Numbered from the stretch's first letter, positions 10,949-22,812 are shown. The stretch is 64,000 nucleotides of DNA from Molossus alvarezi (GCA_037176705.1 CM073896.1:21402708-21466707); one strand, 5' to 3'. Numbers and translations: made by a program. Notes: generated by a model from the letters alone, not told the origin.

Positions 10949-11901
10949 ATTATTGTTTCCATAAAGGATACTTACAAGGTTTTACTGTATTGCAGCACAA
11001 ATCTCCTTCAGCTGATTAGGGCTTTTGTTTTGCTTTGTTTTGTTTTTTGAACCCATAATGACTCTAAAATATTCAAATATTAATTCCCTTTACAATAATT
11101 TTGGCCAGCCCATCTCCAAAAGCTGCTCACTTTTTTATTCCTGGTGTAGCACATTCTATTCTGTATTCTTGAAGAAAACTTTCCAAAAATAATTTGCTAT
11201 TTTTTCACAGTTACAATAAAACATACTATATCTGCAAATACGTGTGGGAGTAGTAGCCACCCCTGTCAGACAATGCAATGAAGTGAAGATACCTGTAGAT
11301 GTTCCTCACAGTCCAATATGTTTAGATGAAAAGAAACATAGAAGAGATACACTGCCCTCATTTGTACCATGTTTTCCCCAATGATTGTTCGTGCTTCTTT
11401 GCCTTTATATTTGTTCCTTCACAGTATAATAATGCAATCCTTCTGTTGCCTCCCCTTCCTTCAAGTCATTCTGTCTTGGTAGTTGATGCCTTACCTGAAT
11501 GCCTTTGGCAGCTACGTCTACCTCTTCTTGTTCCGTTTACACCTTGCACAAGCCACTCCTATAACACATACCTCCAATGACAAGAGCAGCTTTAGAGTCA
11601 GGGCTTTTTTTTTTATCTTCCATGAAAGCCCAGCAATACAGAACTGTGGTCACAGGAAGTGTAGAGACAAAGCCGTAGATGAAGGCAGAATGCCAGAGAG
11701 AATGTAATAATTTTTAAATAAAGGTAACATTTGAAATAACACAATTTAAATAAAGTAAAATAATAGGAAATGCAACTTCATTTGAATAATACAAATGAGA
11801 ACTGGGAAAACAGTCTACTTGGCTTCTCATCTCTGGTGCTCTCCGCAGTGAATCATCAGTGCCATCCTTATCCTACCCTTGCAGCGAGAAAGAGACAAGC
11901 C
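10949..11901. other. Unclassified sequence, possible fragment of a membrane-protein retrocopy
   Basis: No confident repeat. On the minus strand, 11580-11707 translates in one frame to a hydrophobic run (HSAFIYGFVSTLPVTTV, then LYCWAFMED). Its frame breaks at a run of nine A. I cannot match it to a named protein, so a processed pseudogene is only a possibility. Confidence 0.3.
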
Positions 11902-11912
11902 TGAAACTTTTC

Positions 11913-12735
11913 TTTTTTCTTTTTTTTTTTTTTTAATGAATTTTTATTTATTTTTTTGTTACAGACATTTTACCTTTTTACCCCATTGGCACCCCCCACC
12001 CCACCCCCCCTCCACCCTGTCCCCTGCTTAGTTGTCCATGTCCATTGGTCATGCATACATGCATATAAGTTCTGTGGTTTATCTCTTCCCACCCCCCCAC
12101 CCCCATCCCCTCCTCTGAGGGATGTCAGTCTGTGCCCTACTTCCATGTGTCTGGGTCTACTGTATTCCTTAGACTGTTATATTCATTATATTCCGTATAT
12201 AAGTGAGATCATGTGGTATTTGTCTTTTTCTGCTTGGCTTCTTTCACTTAGGATAATACTTTCCAGGTCCCTCCATGTCGTCTCAAAGGATAAGAGATCT
12301 TTCTTTCTTACCGCTGCATAGTACTCCATTGTGTATATGTACCACAGCTTTTTTATCCATTCGTCTACTGGTGGACACTTGGGCTGTTTCCAGATCTTAG
12401 CTATTGTAAATAGTGCTGCTATGAACATGGGGGTACATATATTCTTCCTGATTGGTGTTTCAAGCTTCTTAGGGTATATTCCCAGCAGTGGGATCACTGG
12501 GTCAAATGGAAGTTCAATTTTTAATTTTTTGAGGTAGCACCATATTGTTTTCCATAGCGGCTGCACCAGTCTGCATTCCCACCAGCAGTGTATTAGAGTC
12601 CCCTTTTCTCCACACCCTTGCCAACACTTGTTGTTTGATGATTTGTTGATGGCGGCCATTCTGACAGGTGTGAGGTGATACCTCATTGTTGTTTTAATTT
12701 GCATCTCTCTGATGATTAGTGATGTTGAGCATTTC
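11913..12735 (-). mobile_element. Young L1 LINE, 3' portion of a 5'-inverted copy
   Basis: It starts with the poly(A) tail (printed T run to 11934), then the C-rich bat L1 3' UTR, then the ORF2 C-terminus. The text flips to plus at 12736. The target-site duplication tgaaacttttc lies at 11902-11912 and 13380-13390, so the whole insertion is 11913-13379. Confidence 0.95.
12186..12704 (-). pseudogene. L1 ORF2 C-terminal domain (172 codons, open)
   Basis: Open from an internal methionine to the natural ORF2 stop. The cysteine-rich segment [18 protein letters not shown] (residues about 27-44) is intact. It is followed by [30 protein letters not shown] text split over conserved blocks. It lacks endonuclease and RT because of the inversion break just upstream. 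Preservation of the frame shows that the insertion is young. Confidence 0.9.
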
Positions 12736-13379
12736 AGGTTATACTACAAAGCGACTGTAACCAAAACAGCCTGGTACTGGCACAAGAACAGGCATATAGA
12801 CCAGTGGAACAGAACTGAAAACCCAGAAATGGACCCAAGGCAATACGCTCAATTAATATTTGACAAAGGTGGCAAGAGCATACAGTGGAGTAAAGACAGC
12901 CTCTTTAATAAATGGTGTTGGGAAAATTGGACAGCTACATGCAAAAAAATGAAACTAGACCATCAACTTACACCATACACCAAAATAAACTCAAAATGGA
13001 TAAAAGACTTAAATGTGACCCGTGAATCCATAAAAATTCTAGAAGAAAATGTAGGCAACAAAATTTCGGACATCATACGGAGCAGAATTTTCACTGATAC
13101 ATCACCTAAGGCAACAGAAATAAAGGAGAAAATGAACACATGGGACTACATCAAACTAAAAAGCTTCTGCACAGCAAAAGAAACAATCATCAAAATGGAA
13201 AGACAACCCACTGTATGGGAGAACATCATTGCCAATGATGTATCAGATAAGGGGTTAATTTCCAATATATATATACATACAACTCTACAAAAGGAAGACA
13301 AAGAACCCAATTAAAAAATGGGCAGAGGAGCTGAATAGACACCTCTCCAAACAGGACATACAAATGGCCAAGAGACATA
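12736..13379 (+). mobile_element. Young L1 LINE, inverted 5' portion
   Basis: Plus-strand ORF2 from the [21 protein letters not shown] region to QMAKRHMK. The minus block at 11913-12735 resumes in L1 order at about the next residues (KKCS...SLIIREMQ region). The two pieces together therefore represent a contiguous stretch of L1 with almost no loss, a clean twin-priming product. The plus frame 12712-13314 spans the junction and is open for 200 codons. Its first codons come from antisense of the other block and are meaningless. Confidence 0.93.
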
Positions 13380-13419
13380 TGAAACTTTTCAAAAATAGCC
13401 TCAGGATACCCAATTGCTG

Positions 13420-13423
<4 letters not shown>

Positions 13424-13479
<56 letters not shown>
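13424..13479. repeat. (TA)n microsatellite
   Basis: About 28 uninterrupted AT units, 33 bp after the end of the inverted L1 insertion. This length is likely to be polymorphic. Confidence 0.97.
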
Positions 13480-13484
<5 letters not shown>

Positions 13485-14019
13485 TACTTCCGTGTACCCT
13501 TTTAAATCCTTGAAATTAAGCATTGCATGCTACAGTAGTTTGGGATTATTTATATAATTTGCTGTTATATCAATAATTGCCTTATAATTTTGGATAGGGG
13601 CACTTTTTATGAAGATTTGACTAATAAAATTTAAGGATGGAAGCTATAAAGAAGAGTGCTAAAATAGTTTATATTAGTTCAAAATACCTCAATCTTTAAA
13701 TGCCTTGTTGATAGTACTAAAATTTTGATTTTTATGGTATTTGGAATTCAAGGGATTGTCTGTTCAGCTATAATAATATTTATACTCCAAAATTTTGTAG
13801 GTGTTATATTTGTTTACCTCTCTTTTTAATATAATATTTATAAATATCTTCTAAATATAAAGTTGTTATTTTAAATATTTGATCTTTATAAAGAACCAAT
13901 TTGCTACAATTGCCCTGGCCATAAATGCAGGTCTGAAAACATACCACCACGGAAAAATGATCTACTTAGTTATACACCTAATAAAATATGGATGAGATCA
14001 GTATGAGAAAAACTATAAA
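13480..14019. other. Unclassified AT-rich sequence
   Basis: No gene or recognised repeat is seen. Confidence 0.45.
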
Positions 14020-15690
14020 ACTCTGATGAAAAAAATCAAATAAAATTTAAATAAAATCTAAATAAATGGAAAGAGATTTCATGCTTATGGTATAAGGACT
14101 CAATGTTGTTAAGATGCTAGTTCTTACAACTACTCTTATATCATACTCAATCCCACTCAAAATCCTGGCAAGTTACTGTGTAGAGATAAATAAACTGATT
14201 CTAAAGGTAAACATATACAGACCTTTAAAAAAACAGTAGTTTCCAGGGGTTAGAGGGTGGAGCTTGGGATGAAAAGGTGAAACTCATGGCATTTAAAGGG
14301 TTATGAAACTATTCTGTATTATAGTGTGATGATTGACATATGACTGTATGAATCTGCTAAAATCCATGGAACTGTACAACATGAAGACTAAATACTAATA
14401 TAAACTATGGACTTTAGTTAATAATAATGAATCAGAATGAGTTCATCAATTGTAATACATGTACCACACTAATACAAAATATTACTAACAGAGAGAAATT
14501 ATGTGGGAGTGTGGATATATAGGAACTCTGTACCTTCTGAGCAATTTTTTTCTGTAATTCTAAAATGCTCTAAAAATAAAGCCTACTGAAAAATACATAT
14601 TTAGTAAAATGAATACATAAGTGCCGAATGGGAGGAAATATTCACAACACATGTATATGACAAAAAATTCTATCTAAATTATATAGTCAATTCTTGCAAA
14701 TCAATATTAAGAAAAATCACACAATAAAAATGGGCAAAAGAATTAAATAGACATTTTACATAAGAAAATACACAATGGCTAATAATTTCATGAATATTCA
14801 TCATTGTCACTCATCAAGAAAATTTAAATCACAGTGAGCTTCTACTACACACTGATCAGAGTGGTTAAAATAAAAAAAGACTGATAATACCAAATACAGA
14901 CAAAGATGCAGAACAATATGCTTATTGCTCCTGGGAATAAGCAGAGTGATCAAATAACAGCACAAATTGGTTTGACAATTTCCGATAGAAGTTCAGAAGA
15001 CACCTACTTTATGAACCAGCGTTTGTATATTTTGATATTGCCCAAGAAATATGAAAACTTACGTCAGTAAAAACGGTTATACACAAATATTCACAGCTGC
15101 TTTGCTTATAATAATGAAATATTGGAAGCCACTAAATATTCTATCTATAGAAATACTGATTAAAATGTTGTGATTTAATTTTAAATATTAAAACAAAGAA
15201 AAATTATAGATACAAACAACAGTATGGTGATTACCAGAGGGAAAGGGGGCACAGGGCGGTAAAAGAGAGTAATGGGGAAAGGAAAAGTGATGGAAGGCGA
15301 CTTGACTTCGGGCGATGAACAAGCAATACTTTAAACAGATGATGGACTATAGAACTGTACACCTGAAATGTATATAATTATGTTAACAATATCACCCCAA
15401 TAAATTTAATAAACATTAAAATAAATTGCGATTCATTCATATACTGGAGCACTATTCAGTAATTAAAAAGGAACATCCTATAAATACAGACAACTTGGAT
15501 AAACCATAGAAAGTGTTCTAAGCAAGAAACACTAGACACAAAATAGTTCATACATTTTTATCATTTAAATCAAGCTTTTGAACAAGCAAAAATAATCTAC
15601 AGGAAAATGAATAATAAAAGTGATTGACTCATGATCTTGGTAGTGGAGGATAGTAAGAAATTTGGGGGGGAGTGGCAATGTTTCTCAGGT
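14020..15690 (+). mobile_element. Ancient L1 remnants, plus strand
   Basis: The text follows old L1 ORF2 and 3' UTR at low identity. Examples are 'TCATACTCAATCCCACTCAAAATCCTGGCAAGTTA' (ORF2), 'TAGTTTCCAGGGGTTAGAGGGTGGAG' (3' UTR), and a second ORF2-like run at 14600-15180 (AAAAATGGGCAAAAGAATTAAATAGACATT). This may be two or more copies. A younger L1 3' end interrupts it at 15184-15424. No frame is open. Confidence 0.65.
15184..15424 (+). mobile_element. L1 3' UTR fragment, 5'-truncated
   Basis: About 240 bp resembling the 3' UTR of a laurasiatherian-age L1. It contains 'GTGATTACCAGAGGGAAAGGGGG', 'TGATGGAAGGCGACTTGACTT', 'GAACTGTACACCTGAAA' and 'ACCCCAATAAATTTAATAAA', which is the polyadenylation region. 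It splits the ancient L1 text that continues on both sides. Confidence 0.65.
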
Positions 15691-15698
15691 GATGAAAA

Positions 15699-16862
15699 TA
15701 TTGATTTTTATTTCCCTGATGATAAGTGATGTTCAGCATCTTTTCATGTCTCTTAGCCATCTGTATGTCTTCTTTAGAGAAATATCTTTACATCTCCTCT
15801 GCCCGTTTTATGATCAAATTGTTTGTTTATTTATTTATTTAATTTATTTTTTTGGCTCTGTTTAATTTCATTTTGAAAATTTTTTCTTTATCGTTTAGAG
15901 AGAGTGGAAGGGAGAGGGAGAGAGAGATGGAAACATCAATGAGGGAGAACATTGATTGGCCACCTCCTCCATGCCCCCACTAGGGATCAGGCCCACAACC
16001 TGGGCATGTGCCCTGACCAGGAATCAAACCGGCGACCTCTTGGTGCATAGGTTGATGCTCAACCACTGAGCCACACCAGTGGAGCCAGATTATTATTATT
16101 TTTTGAATTGTATGAATTTCTTATATATTTTGGATATCAACCCCTTATCGGATATATCATTGACAAATATGTTCTCCCAGCTAGTAGGTCACTTTCTTGT
16201 TTTATTTAACCTTTCCTTTGCTGTGCAGACACTTTTAATTTGATGTATTTTCATTTGTTTACTTTTTCTTTTGTTTCCATTTTTGAGGGGACATGTCCAA
16301 AAATATTTTATGCAGACTGATGTCAGATAGATAGTTTACTTACTGTGTTTTCTTCTAGGATTTTTAAGGTTTCAGGCCATAAATTTAGTCTTTAACACAT
16401 TTTGAGTTTATTTTTTATATAGTATAAGAAAGTGGTCCATTTTTTTCTTTCTTTGTTTTGGCATGTATTTGTTTAGTTTTCCCGCAACATTTGTTGAAGA
16501 GACTGTTGTTACTCCAGTATATTTTTATCTCCTTTGCATAGATCAGTTGACCATATAAGTGAAGGTTTATTTTGGGGCTCTCTATTCTGTTCCATTGATT
16601 TATGTGTCTGTTTTAATGCCAGTACCATAGTCTTTTGATTATTGTAGTCTGGTAGTATAGTTCAATATCAATTTGTGTGATACTTCTAAATTTGTTCTTC
16701 TTTCTAAAGATTGCTGTGGCTACTTGGGGTCTTTTGTCATTTCATTTAAACTTTAGGACTATTTGTCCTGGTTCTGTGAAAAAATGCCATTGGTATTTTG
16801 ATAGGAATTGCATTGAATCCTTAAATTGCTTTTGGTAGTATGGTCATTTTAATTTCAATATG
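15699..16862 (-). mobile_element. L1 LINE fragment (ORF2), minus strand
   Basis: The reverse strand reads L1 ORF2 from about the end of the RT domain to the 'LIIREMQI'-like region. Printed landmarks are 'CCCCTTATCGGATATATCATTG', 'TTTGCTGTGCAGACACTTTTAATTTGATG' and 'TCTATTCTGTTCCATTGA'. It has no 3' UTR or tail, so both ends are truncated. A SINE interrupts it at 15856-16086. Confidence 0.85.
15856..16086 (-). mobile_element. VES-type SINE inside L1
   Basis: Minus orientation. The printed strand has GAGAGAGTGGAAGGGAGAGG, the GGGCATGTGCCCTGACCAGG block, the reverse B box (GGAATCAAACC) and the reverse head (CCACTGAGCCACACC). L1 ORF2 text continues on both sides. Confidence 0.93.
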
Positions 16863-16887
16863 TATTACATTTATAATACTCTTTTTT

Positions 16888-17103
16888 CTTTAATTTTTTT
16901 TTCTTTATGGATTTCAGAGAGAGAAAGTGAGAGGGAGAGAGAGACAAAAACATGGATGAGAGAGAACATCGATTGGCCATCTCCTGCATGCCCCCCACTG
17001 GGGATGGGGTCCACTACCTGGGCATGTGCCCTGACTGGTAATCAAACCAGCAACCTCTTGATGCATGGGTCTACGCTCAACTACTGCCGCACACCAGCCA
17101 AGC
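16888..17103 (-). mobile_element. VES-type SINE
   Basis: Minus orientation, with a T-rich tail, a GAGAGAGAAAGTGAGAGGG stretch, the GGGCATGTGCCCTGACTGG block and a degenerate reverse head. Similar taata/taatg-plus-T-run motifs on the two sides are probably the target duplication. It lies just past the end of an L1 fragment. Confidence 0.9.
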
Positions 17104-17369
17104 TGTAATGCTTTTTTTTTTCTAAAAATTAAATATTCTGTCTTGATAGAGGTATAGGGTACATGTCTGTGTGTTTTAGATATACAAACAGTATCTGTAC
17201 ATTTTATTGCATGCCAGAAAATAATTGTATTTTGTAAGATCAGCAGTAGAGAGTAATTATGAGTAATAATCAAGGACCGGGGGGTATAGAGGTTAAGACA
17301 TCCATAGAGTTATATTTTTTTAGAAATTACAGGAGGATACTACTCCTAGTCTTGACCTGGAGATACAGA

Positions 17370-17560
17370 TCTGGATAGACACATTCTTAGCATTCTGCTA
17401 CTTACTACTTATGGGACCTTGGGGAATTAATATAATTCCTCAAATCATCAGGTTCCTTGTTTATAAAATCAGTAATAAACCAAGGTTTTGCGTATTTGTT
17501 AAAATAATACAGTTAATGTGCTTAGCATAAGATTTGGTACATAGTAAGTACTCAGGAAAA
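17370..17560 (+). mobile_element. MIR SINE
   Basis: It shows the MIR order of motifs: CTACTTACTACTTATGGGACCTTGG, then CCTTGTTTATAAAATCAG, then TTAATGTGCTTAGCATA and ACATAGTAAGTACTCA. Identity to the consensus is moderate, as expected for a repeat of this age. Confidence 0.8.
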
Positions 17561-18454
17561 GTATATGTAGTAACCTAGTTATAAAGGAGGTTTTCAATCA
17601 AGTGTTGCTCATGTACTAACTTACACTGCAACTGTTATATATATTATAAATAGAATAAAAAAACTATAAATTGTTTTATTTTTTAAGTTTTAGTTTTAAG
17701 TGACAATATTATTAAAATGGAAAAGGGAGATAAAGTTATTTTCTGATACCACTATTCATAAAACCTGCTGTCACATACAGTGATAAAGCAAAACACATTA
17801 AATATGTCTCCATTATTCAGACAAATGTGGGGAAATCAAAATGAAGAAATTTATTATTTGAGTCATAAATGTTTTAAAATAATAAAGTATCTGTAACTTT
17901 GGCAAATGAGGCATTTACAAGTTTGTCATTAGTGATCACACTTTAATGAATGGATGAAATTGCTGGCAATTACCACATTAGGCTTTTGATTAATTGGCTA
18001 TTTGAGATTTTTCTTACGATCTCTTAAAAATAGCCTTATTAATCCTATGCTTCTGTTTGATTTTGTTTTGTTTTCCTTGGAATATATATTTAAAATTATT
18101 TTAAGAAGAAAATTCAGTTCCTTCCAGACCTTACTCAAATTATAAAAATTAACAGGAAAAATATTCTCTGCTGTGTCAGGTGCTGAAATAATCCATATTA
18201 GCATAAAAGGGGTTTAATAACTGCCACACCCTCCCAAATTATATATTCAGGTAAAAGCAATGCTGATATTTCTGTCTTCAGATTTTTTATACTGAAGAAA
18301 GTTCAAGAGGTCAGCATGATTTCCATATCTATACTGATGGCAATTTTATTTCCTGGAGTTGGCAAATAACTGGGAGAATTTTGCTGAGAAATGTCCATTC
18401 AGAGATAAACATATCAAACATTGTCCTATTCCAACCAGATATTTGTTACCTGGG
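17561..18454. other. Unclassified AT-rich sequence
   Basis: No gene or recognised repeat. Confidence 0.45.
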
Positions 18455-18730
18455 TGCTCTATGGATACTCTTCCCTCTGCCTGAGTTAAATCTCTGACCA
18501 TCAATGCAGTCTTCAACTCAATTCAAATTCTCCTTTCATGATGTCTTCTTCCATCTTTCTCCAAGAAATTTGTATCTCTTCCCTCTGTCTGCCTATTTTA
18601 CTTTGCCTGTCTCATGTGTTACTTTTCAAACACTGCCTTACACTGTAGTTGATTGTTTCCTTCATATTTTTGAGAGGTATGTCCTCATCAAATGTCTGCT
18701 GATTCTGTTGCAGAGTCCTACACATAAATG
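18455..18730 (+). mobile_element. Probable L2 3'-end remnant
   Basis: It is pyrimidine-rich, with the L2 pattern 'ATACTCTTCCCTCTGCCTG', 'TTCAACTCAATTCAAATTCTCCTTTC' and then a degenerate C/T series. The distinctive AGTGCCTGGCACATAG end is not visible. Confidence is therefore moderate. Confidence 0.5.
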
Positions 18731-19764
18731 ATGCCACTGATGACGCAGACTGATGTGCCACGGAGCTGCATCCCTTGCAGCCTTCTTTTAATTCCTCCAA
18801 TCATGTTTCTCTTATGTTCCCCACATAAGCTGCTTTTAAAGTAAACTCCATTCAAACATACCATGGAGGCCTTATTCACAAAAATGTGCATTTATTTCTA
18901 AGTTCTAATAACCACAGGAAGAAAAGAAAATCTGAAATGTTGAAAGTTTAATTTTCTTTTATCCTTGACCTGGAGGTCTTAACCCTGTTCTTCAAATGTG
19001 AGAGCATTGTACATTCATTTATACTAAGAGCTTGAGGTCAGTTTTAAGAAGCCCCAGAGAACTGAGACAAAAGTAAATATGAACTTAAGTGATTTCCAAC
19101 AACAAACAAAAAGTCCATTTCCAGAGCTAATATCCAGGAGTTCAATTTGAACATTCTTATTAGTGTAATTAAGGGTACTGTTGCTTGGAGGAAAGTGGCT
19201 TACTCTATAAATGAGGAAGAGAAGTTTACATCCACATAAATTTACTTACTAATAGTCTACATGAATGTGATACCTTGAATTGTCCCTGTGGTTACAGTTA
19301 ATCATAAAAACCTGAGTTATATATTTGCACCTCTGAACTCAGGCAGAAAAAAAGGGAGATGGGACTGGGGAGATGCTGAGTAGGCCAACATTGCATGAGT
19401 TGTTTAACTGGTTCATATGCTGAGACAATAGATACGTGTATAAGAGAAAGAACAATGCAACTGGAGGGAGGGATTCTCCTTTCCAACAGAGATGTGGCAG
19501 ATTGTTCATCTCCTACCTGACTTTTCATTTCCTTGCTGCAAACGATGATATCCACGTCTTTCCCACGGGGTTATTGTGGTGAGGATATTAGTCTAAGTGG
19601 AGTGCTTTGGCAGCTGCCAACTGCCTTCAAACCTGGAAATGAGACAGTTATTTTTAATGTACATATATTTAAAGCACTTAGAGCATGGCCTAACAAACAC
19701 TATGTTACTTTTCTTAGGCATTAGATGCATTCTCTGAAGCTGACTGCCTAGTCTCTTTCTTTCA
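18731..19764. other. Unclassified sequence
   Basis: No gene or recognisable repeat; short frames on both strands show no domain. Confidence 0.45.
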
Positions 19765-19935
19765 ACAGCTTTATTAGGTATTATTACCATACAAAGAACT
19801 GCACATATTTAACGTGTGCTATTTGATGAGTTTGAACCTATAAAAACAAATATGGCTCCATCACCACAACCAAGGTGATAAATATATCCAGCACCTCTCA
19901 GAGTTCCCTGTGCCCCCCTCCTTTTATGTTGTGAT
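19765..19935 (-). mobile_element. Old L1 3' UTR, part of an inverted copy
   Basis: The printed strand reads the reverse of an L1 3' UTR: TCAACAGCTTTATTAGGTATTATTACCATAC, then TCACCACAACCAAGGTGATAAATAT and CAGAGTTCCCTGTGCCCCC. It is immediately followed by plus-strand ORF2, which indicates an inverted older insertion. Confidence 0.7.
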
Positions 19936-19937
19936 AA

Positions 19938-20402
19938 GCTAATTAAAAATGAGGGAAATACTTGAATAGACATTTTTCCAAAGAAGACATACAAATCGGC
20001 AATATGTATATAAAAAGATGTTCAACATTATTACAAAGTTACAGTGAGATATCATTTCAGACCAGTTAGAGTATTATTTAAAAAAAAAAAAGATATGTGT
20101 CTGTGAGGTTGTAGAGAAATAAGAACCCTTGTATACTGTATATGGGAATGCAAAATGGTATAGCCATTATGGAATACACTATGAAAAGATTCTTCAAAAA
20201 AGTAAAGATAGAACTACTACATGTTCTAGCAATCCCATTTCTGAGCATATGTCCAAAAATCATTGAAATTAGTATCAGATATATACACCCCTGTGTTCAT
20301 TGCAACACTATTCATAGTAGACAAAAATACAGAAACAGCCTAAGTGTCCATTAAAAGATGAATGAATAAAGACAATGTGGTATGCATTGGAATATTATTC
20401 AG
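19938..20402 (+). mobile_element. Old L1 ORF2 end, inverted block
   Basis: Plus-strand ORF2 C-terminal text. It contains AATAGACATTTTTCCAAAGAAGACATACAAATCGGC, GAACTACTACATGTTCTAGCAATCCCATTTCTG, and the TAAGTGTCCATTAAAAGATGAATG region. Stops break the frame. It pairs with 19765-19935 as the two halves of a 5'-inverted L1. Confidence 0.75.
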
Positions 20403-21299
20403 TTAAGTGACTCATTTTACATCCAAACTTTCTAGCTCAGCAGTGTCCATTTGCATAAAACACTGTGAAGAAAAACAATAGTTCATAAGAGATATTAAAT
20501 ATGTTTATGATATATTCTTCCCTATTTTCATGTGCATACATGAAACTTCTTAGCTTGAAATCCCTTCAGAATTTAAGAAAAATTAAGATGTTTGAACCAA
20601 TTAATAACAACTGTATTACATATATTTTTCTTGATCTGCATATGCGATAACTTTGTGGATAGGCATCTTGGGTCTTTAATTTTGTTTTTATGCAATGGTT
20701 TAAAAATGGAAATTAGCATTGGAGTATTACAAAGGTCAAACAAATTTTTCAAGTCTTTTATTTCTCACATCAAGCTGATTTTATTGGAAGACATGTTTAG
20801 TAAAATAAATGTTTACATTTAATAATTTTAAACTTGTATAAAACATATCACTAGGTACTTAAGTATAAATTAGTTGCATTTCTTTTTCTATTAATATATA
20901 ATGTAAGTGACTTTAAAAAAAATAACAGGCATGATTTCTAAAAAGTGCTCCACAGAGTATTCTCATGCCTGCTCTCTCTTACTCTGTTGGCGGAGCTTTG
21001 TTTGCTGGATGTTGTTTGGGATCTGGATTCACCGCTTTCTGTTCTCGTAGCTCTTCTCTATGGAACCCTCTGAGCTCTCAACATGCCCCCACCAAAGTGC
21101 ATGGCCTGGCTCTTAAGAAAGAAGGAAAATTCAACTTTCCAATGACATCAGGGACATATATACATTCAGTAAAATTAAGATTATGGTTAATTATTTTAAA
21201 ATTAAAACATGTGTCAGTATAATACATTATTATAATATAATTCATTTTTATAATCCCTAAAATATGTAATTATATTTAACTACTATTTTAGAGTATGGG
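20403..21299. other. Unclassified sequence containing one arm of a direct repeat
   Basis: No gene. The segment 20815-20960 is repeated, diverged, at 22102-22255 (see those entries). The rest is unclassified. Confidence 0.45.
20815..20960 (+). repeat. Diverged direct repeat, copy A
   Basis: It aligns by eye with 22102-22255 over about 145 bp at very roughly 75-80% identity. Shared blocks are TTTAAACTTGTA, TCACT.GG.TACTTA and TGCTCCA. No poly(A), terminal inverted repeat or obvious flanking duplication is visible. I do not recognise the family. Confidence 0.7.
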
Positions 21300-21650
21300 T
21301 AACAAACTAGCCCCAAATTTCGGGGACAACTTGGCAGTTCTTCTGTGCTGGACTGGCTTAGCTGATCACCACAGGTGGTTGGTGCCATGACTGCGACAGA
21401 GTTGTATAGGATGTCATCATACTACTGGTGGTCAGCGTCTGGTTGGTCTTGGGCCTCAGATGGGTTGGCATGTTTCTGTTCTTGTGGTCTCATCTTCAAG
21501 TAAGCAAGCTCAGGCTTCTTCATACGATGGTAGAAAAACTTCCAGGATTTGAAGGAATCTTACAACGAAAGTGTTTCTTAAGCTTCTGCTTGCTTTGTGC
21601 TTGCTACTATCTTCTTGATCTCAGCAAGTCATAAGGAAAGCACAGATCTG
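21300..21650 (-). mobile_element. MaLR-type LTR remnant
   Basis: The reverse-strand LTR pattern is visible as printed: GGTAACAAACTAGCCCCAAATTT, CTTGGCAGTTCTTCTG, GGTCTCATCTTCAAGTAAGCAAGCTCAGGCTTCTT, and CAGCAAGTCATAAGG near the end. It is well diverged; no internal sequence follows. Confidence 0.5.
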
Positions 21651-22101
21651 AGAGGGTAGAGAAAGGCTCTTTAAATTTAAAATCTAGTTGCAGTGAACCT
21701 GCAGATACATATTTGCAATAAACAGCAGATTCTTAGTAAGTTAATACAATTACTGGTACAGAACTTGAGCTGGAGGGACTGAGAGAGGAAGACACCTGGG
21801 AGGACAGTATGGTGAGTTTCTTATGTTGAGAAGAGGTCATGGATGAGCAGGGCTGAGGGTGGAAGTAGGCTGAAGTAGGCTCCTTGTGCAAAATAGGAAT
21901 CATGTAGAAGCATCTGTGACATTGAATTAGGGAGCTTAATTTCCATGTCATAAGAAAATGAGGTGATTGAATTAATTTGGAAAAACATAATCCAATGTGG
22001 TAGTCACACCTGCAGGTGGCTTCTCTAGTGAGTAAGACTTTAAACAACTCAGGAATACAAACTTGTGTCTTAATCGACCTATTTAATGGATTTTATATAA
22101 C
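21651..22101. other. Unclassified sequence
   Basis: No recognised repeat. A 104-codon minus-strand frame (21733-22047) is serine-rich and shows no domain, so I do not call it. Confidence 0.45.
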
Positions 22102-22255
22102 TTACTTTTAATAACTTTAAACTTGTACAAAACAAATCACTGGATACTTATGTAGAAATGAGTCTAGTTTCCTTTCCTAATAATATATACTGCAATTAAT
22201 TTAAGAAATAATAAGTATAGATGAGACTCCTAGAAAATGCTCCATAAAATATAGA
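22102..22255 (+). repeat. Diverged direct repeat, copy B
   Basis: Partner of 20815-20960 in the same orientation, about 1.29 kb downstream. Similarity fades on both sides, so the duplicated unit seems short. It is either an old local duplication or two copies of an unrecognised dispersed repeat. Confidence 0.7.
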
Positions 22256-22802
22256 TTATATAAAAATTATCACTGAGTAATTAAAGTTAGACACTGGTCC
22301 TTAATCTTACTTAGCCTGAGTTGTTGTTTTTTGTTTGTTTGTTTGTTTTTTTCATGACTTCTTTAGAGGTATATAATTAGAATTAAATGTCTCAGGGTCT
22401 TTTGTAATTCAATGTTACATGTGACTTGTTTTCCCTGTTGTCTTGGAGTCGCTTTGCTTTTGGGAGTGGCTCCACTGGACAAGGAAACTAGGTGCTAGAT
22501 CATAAGCAGAATGTGGTAAAACACTACAAAACAAGTTATTTGTCCCACTGCAGCCTATATGAAGGGAGAAGAGAGTGATGGCAATTAGGAGTCCATTTGG
22601 AGAGCTACTGATGTGATGTGCATTTCTGTCCTGCCGCCAGTCACGTGAGGTGAAGAGCCACTCAGTGATATTATGTGTGTCCTTCAGAGTTTTAAGGATA
22701 TAAGATGTATTGTTGGTTCAGACATGACATGGCTCTGAGGTTTGAATGTCCTGTGGCAGCAGAGTGAAGCAAACCACATGGGGAATGGATGGAACTTCAG
22801 TT
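22256..22802. other. Unclassified sequence
   Basis: No gene. A short (GTTT)n-like run lies at 22323-22352. Confidence 0.45.
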
Positions 22803-22812
22803 CTACAAGGTG

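Noticed and set aside
11580..11720. PIGP pseudogene on the minus strand
   Set aside because: A short resemblance (IYGFV...WAF) caught the eye, but the following bases do not match that gene's coding sequence.
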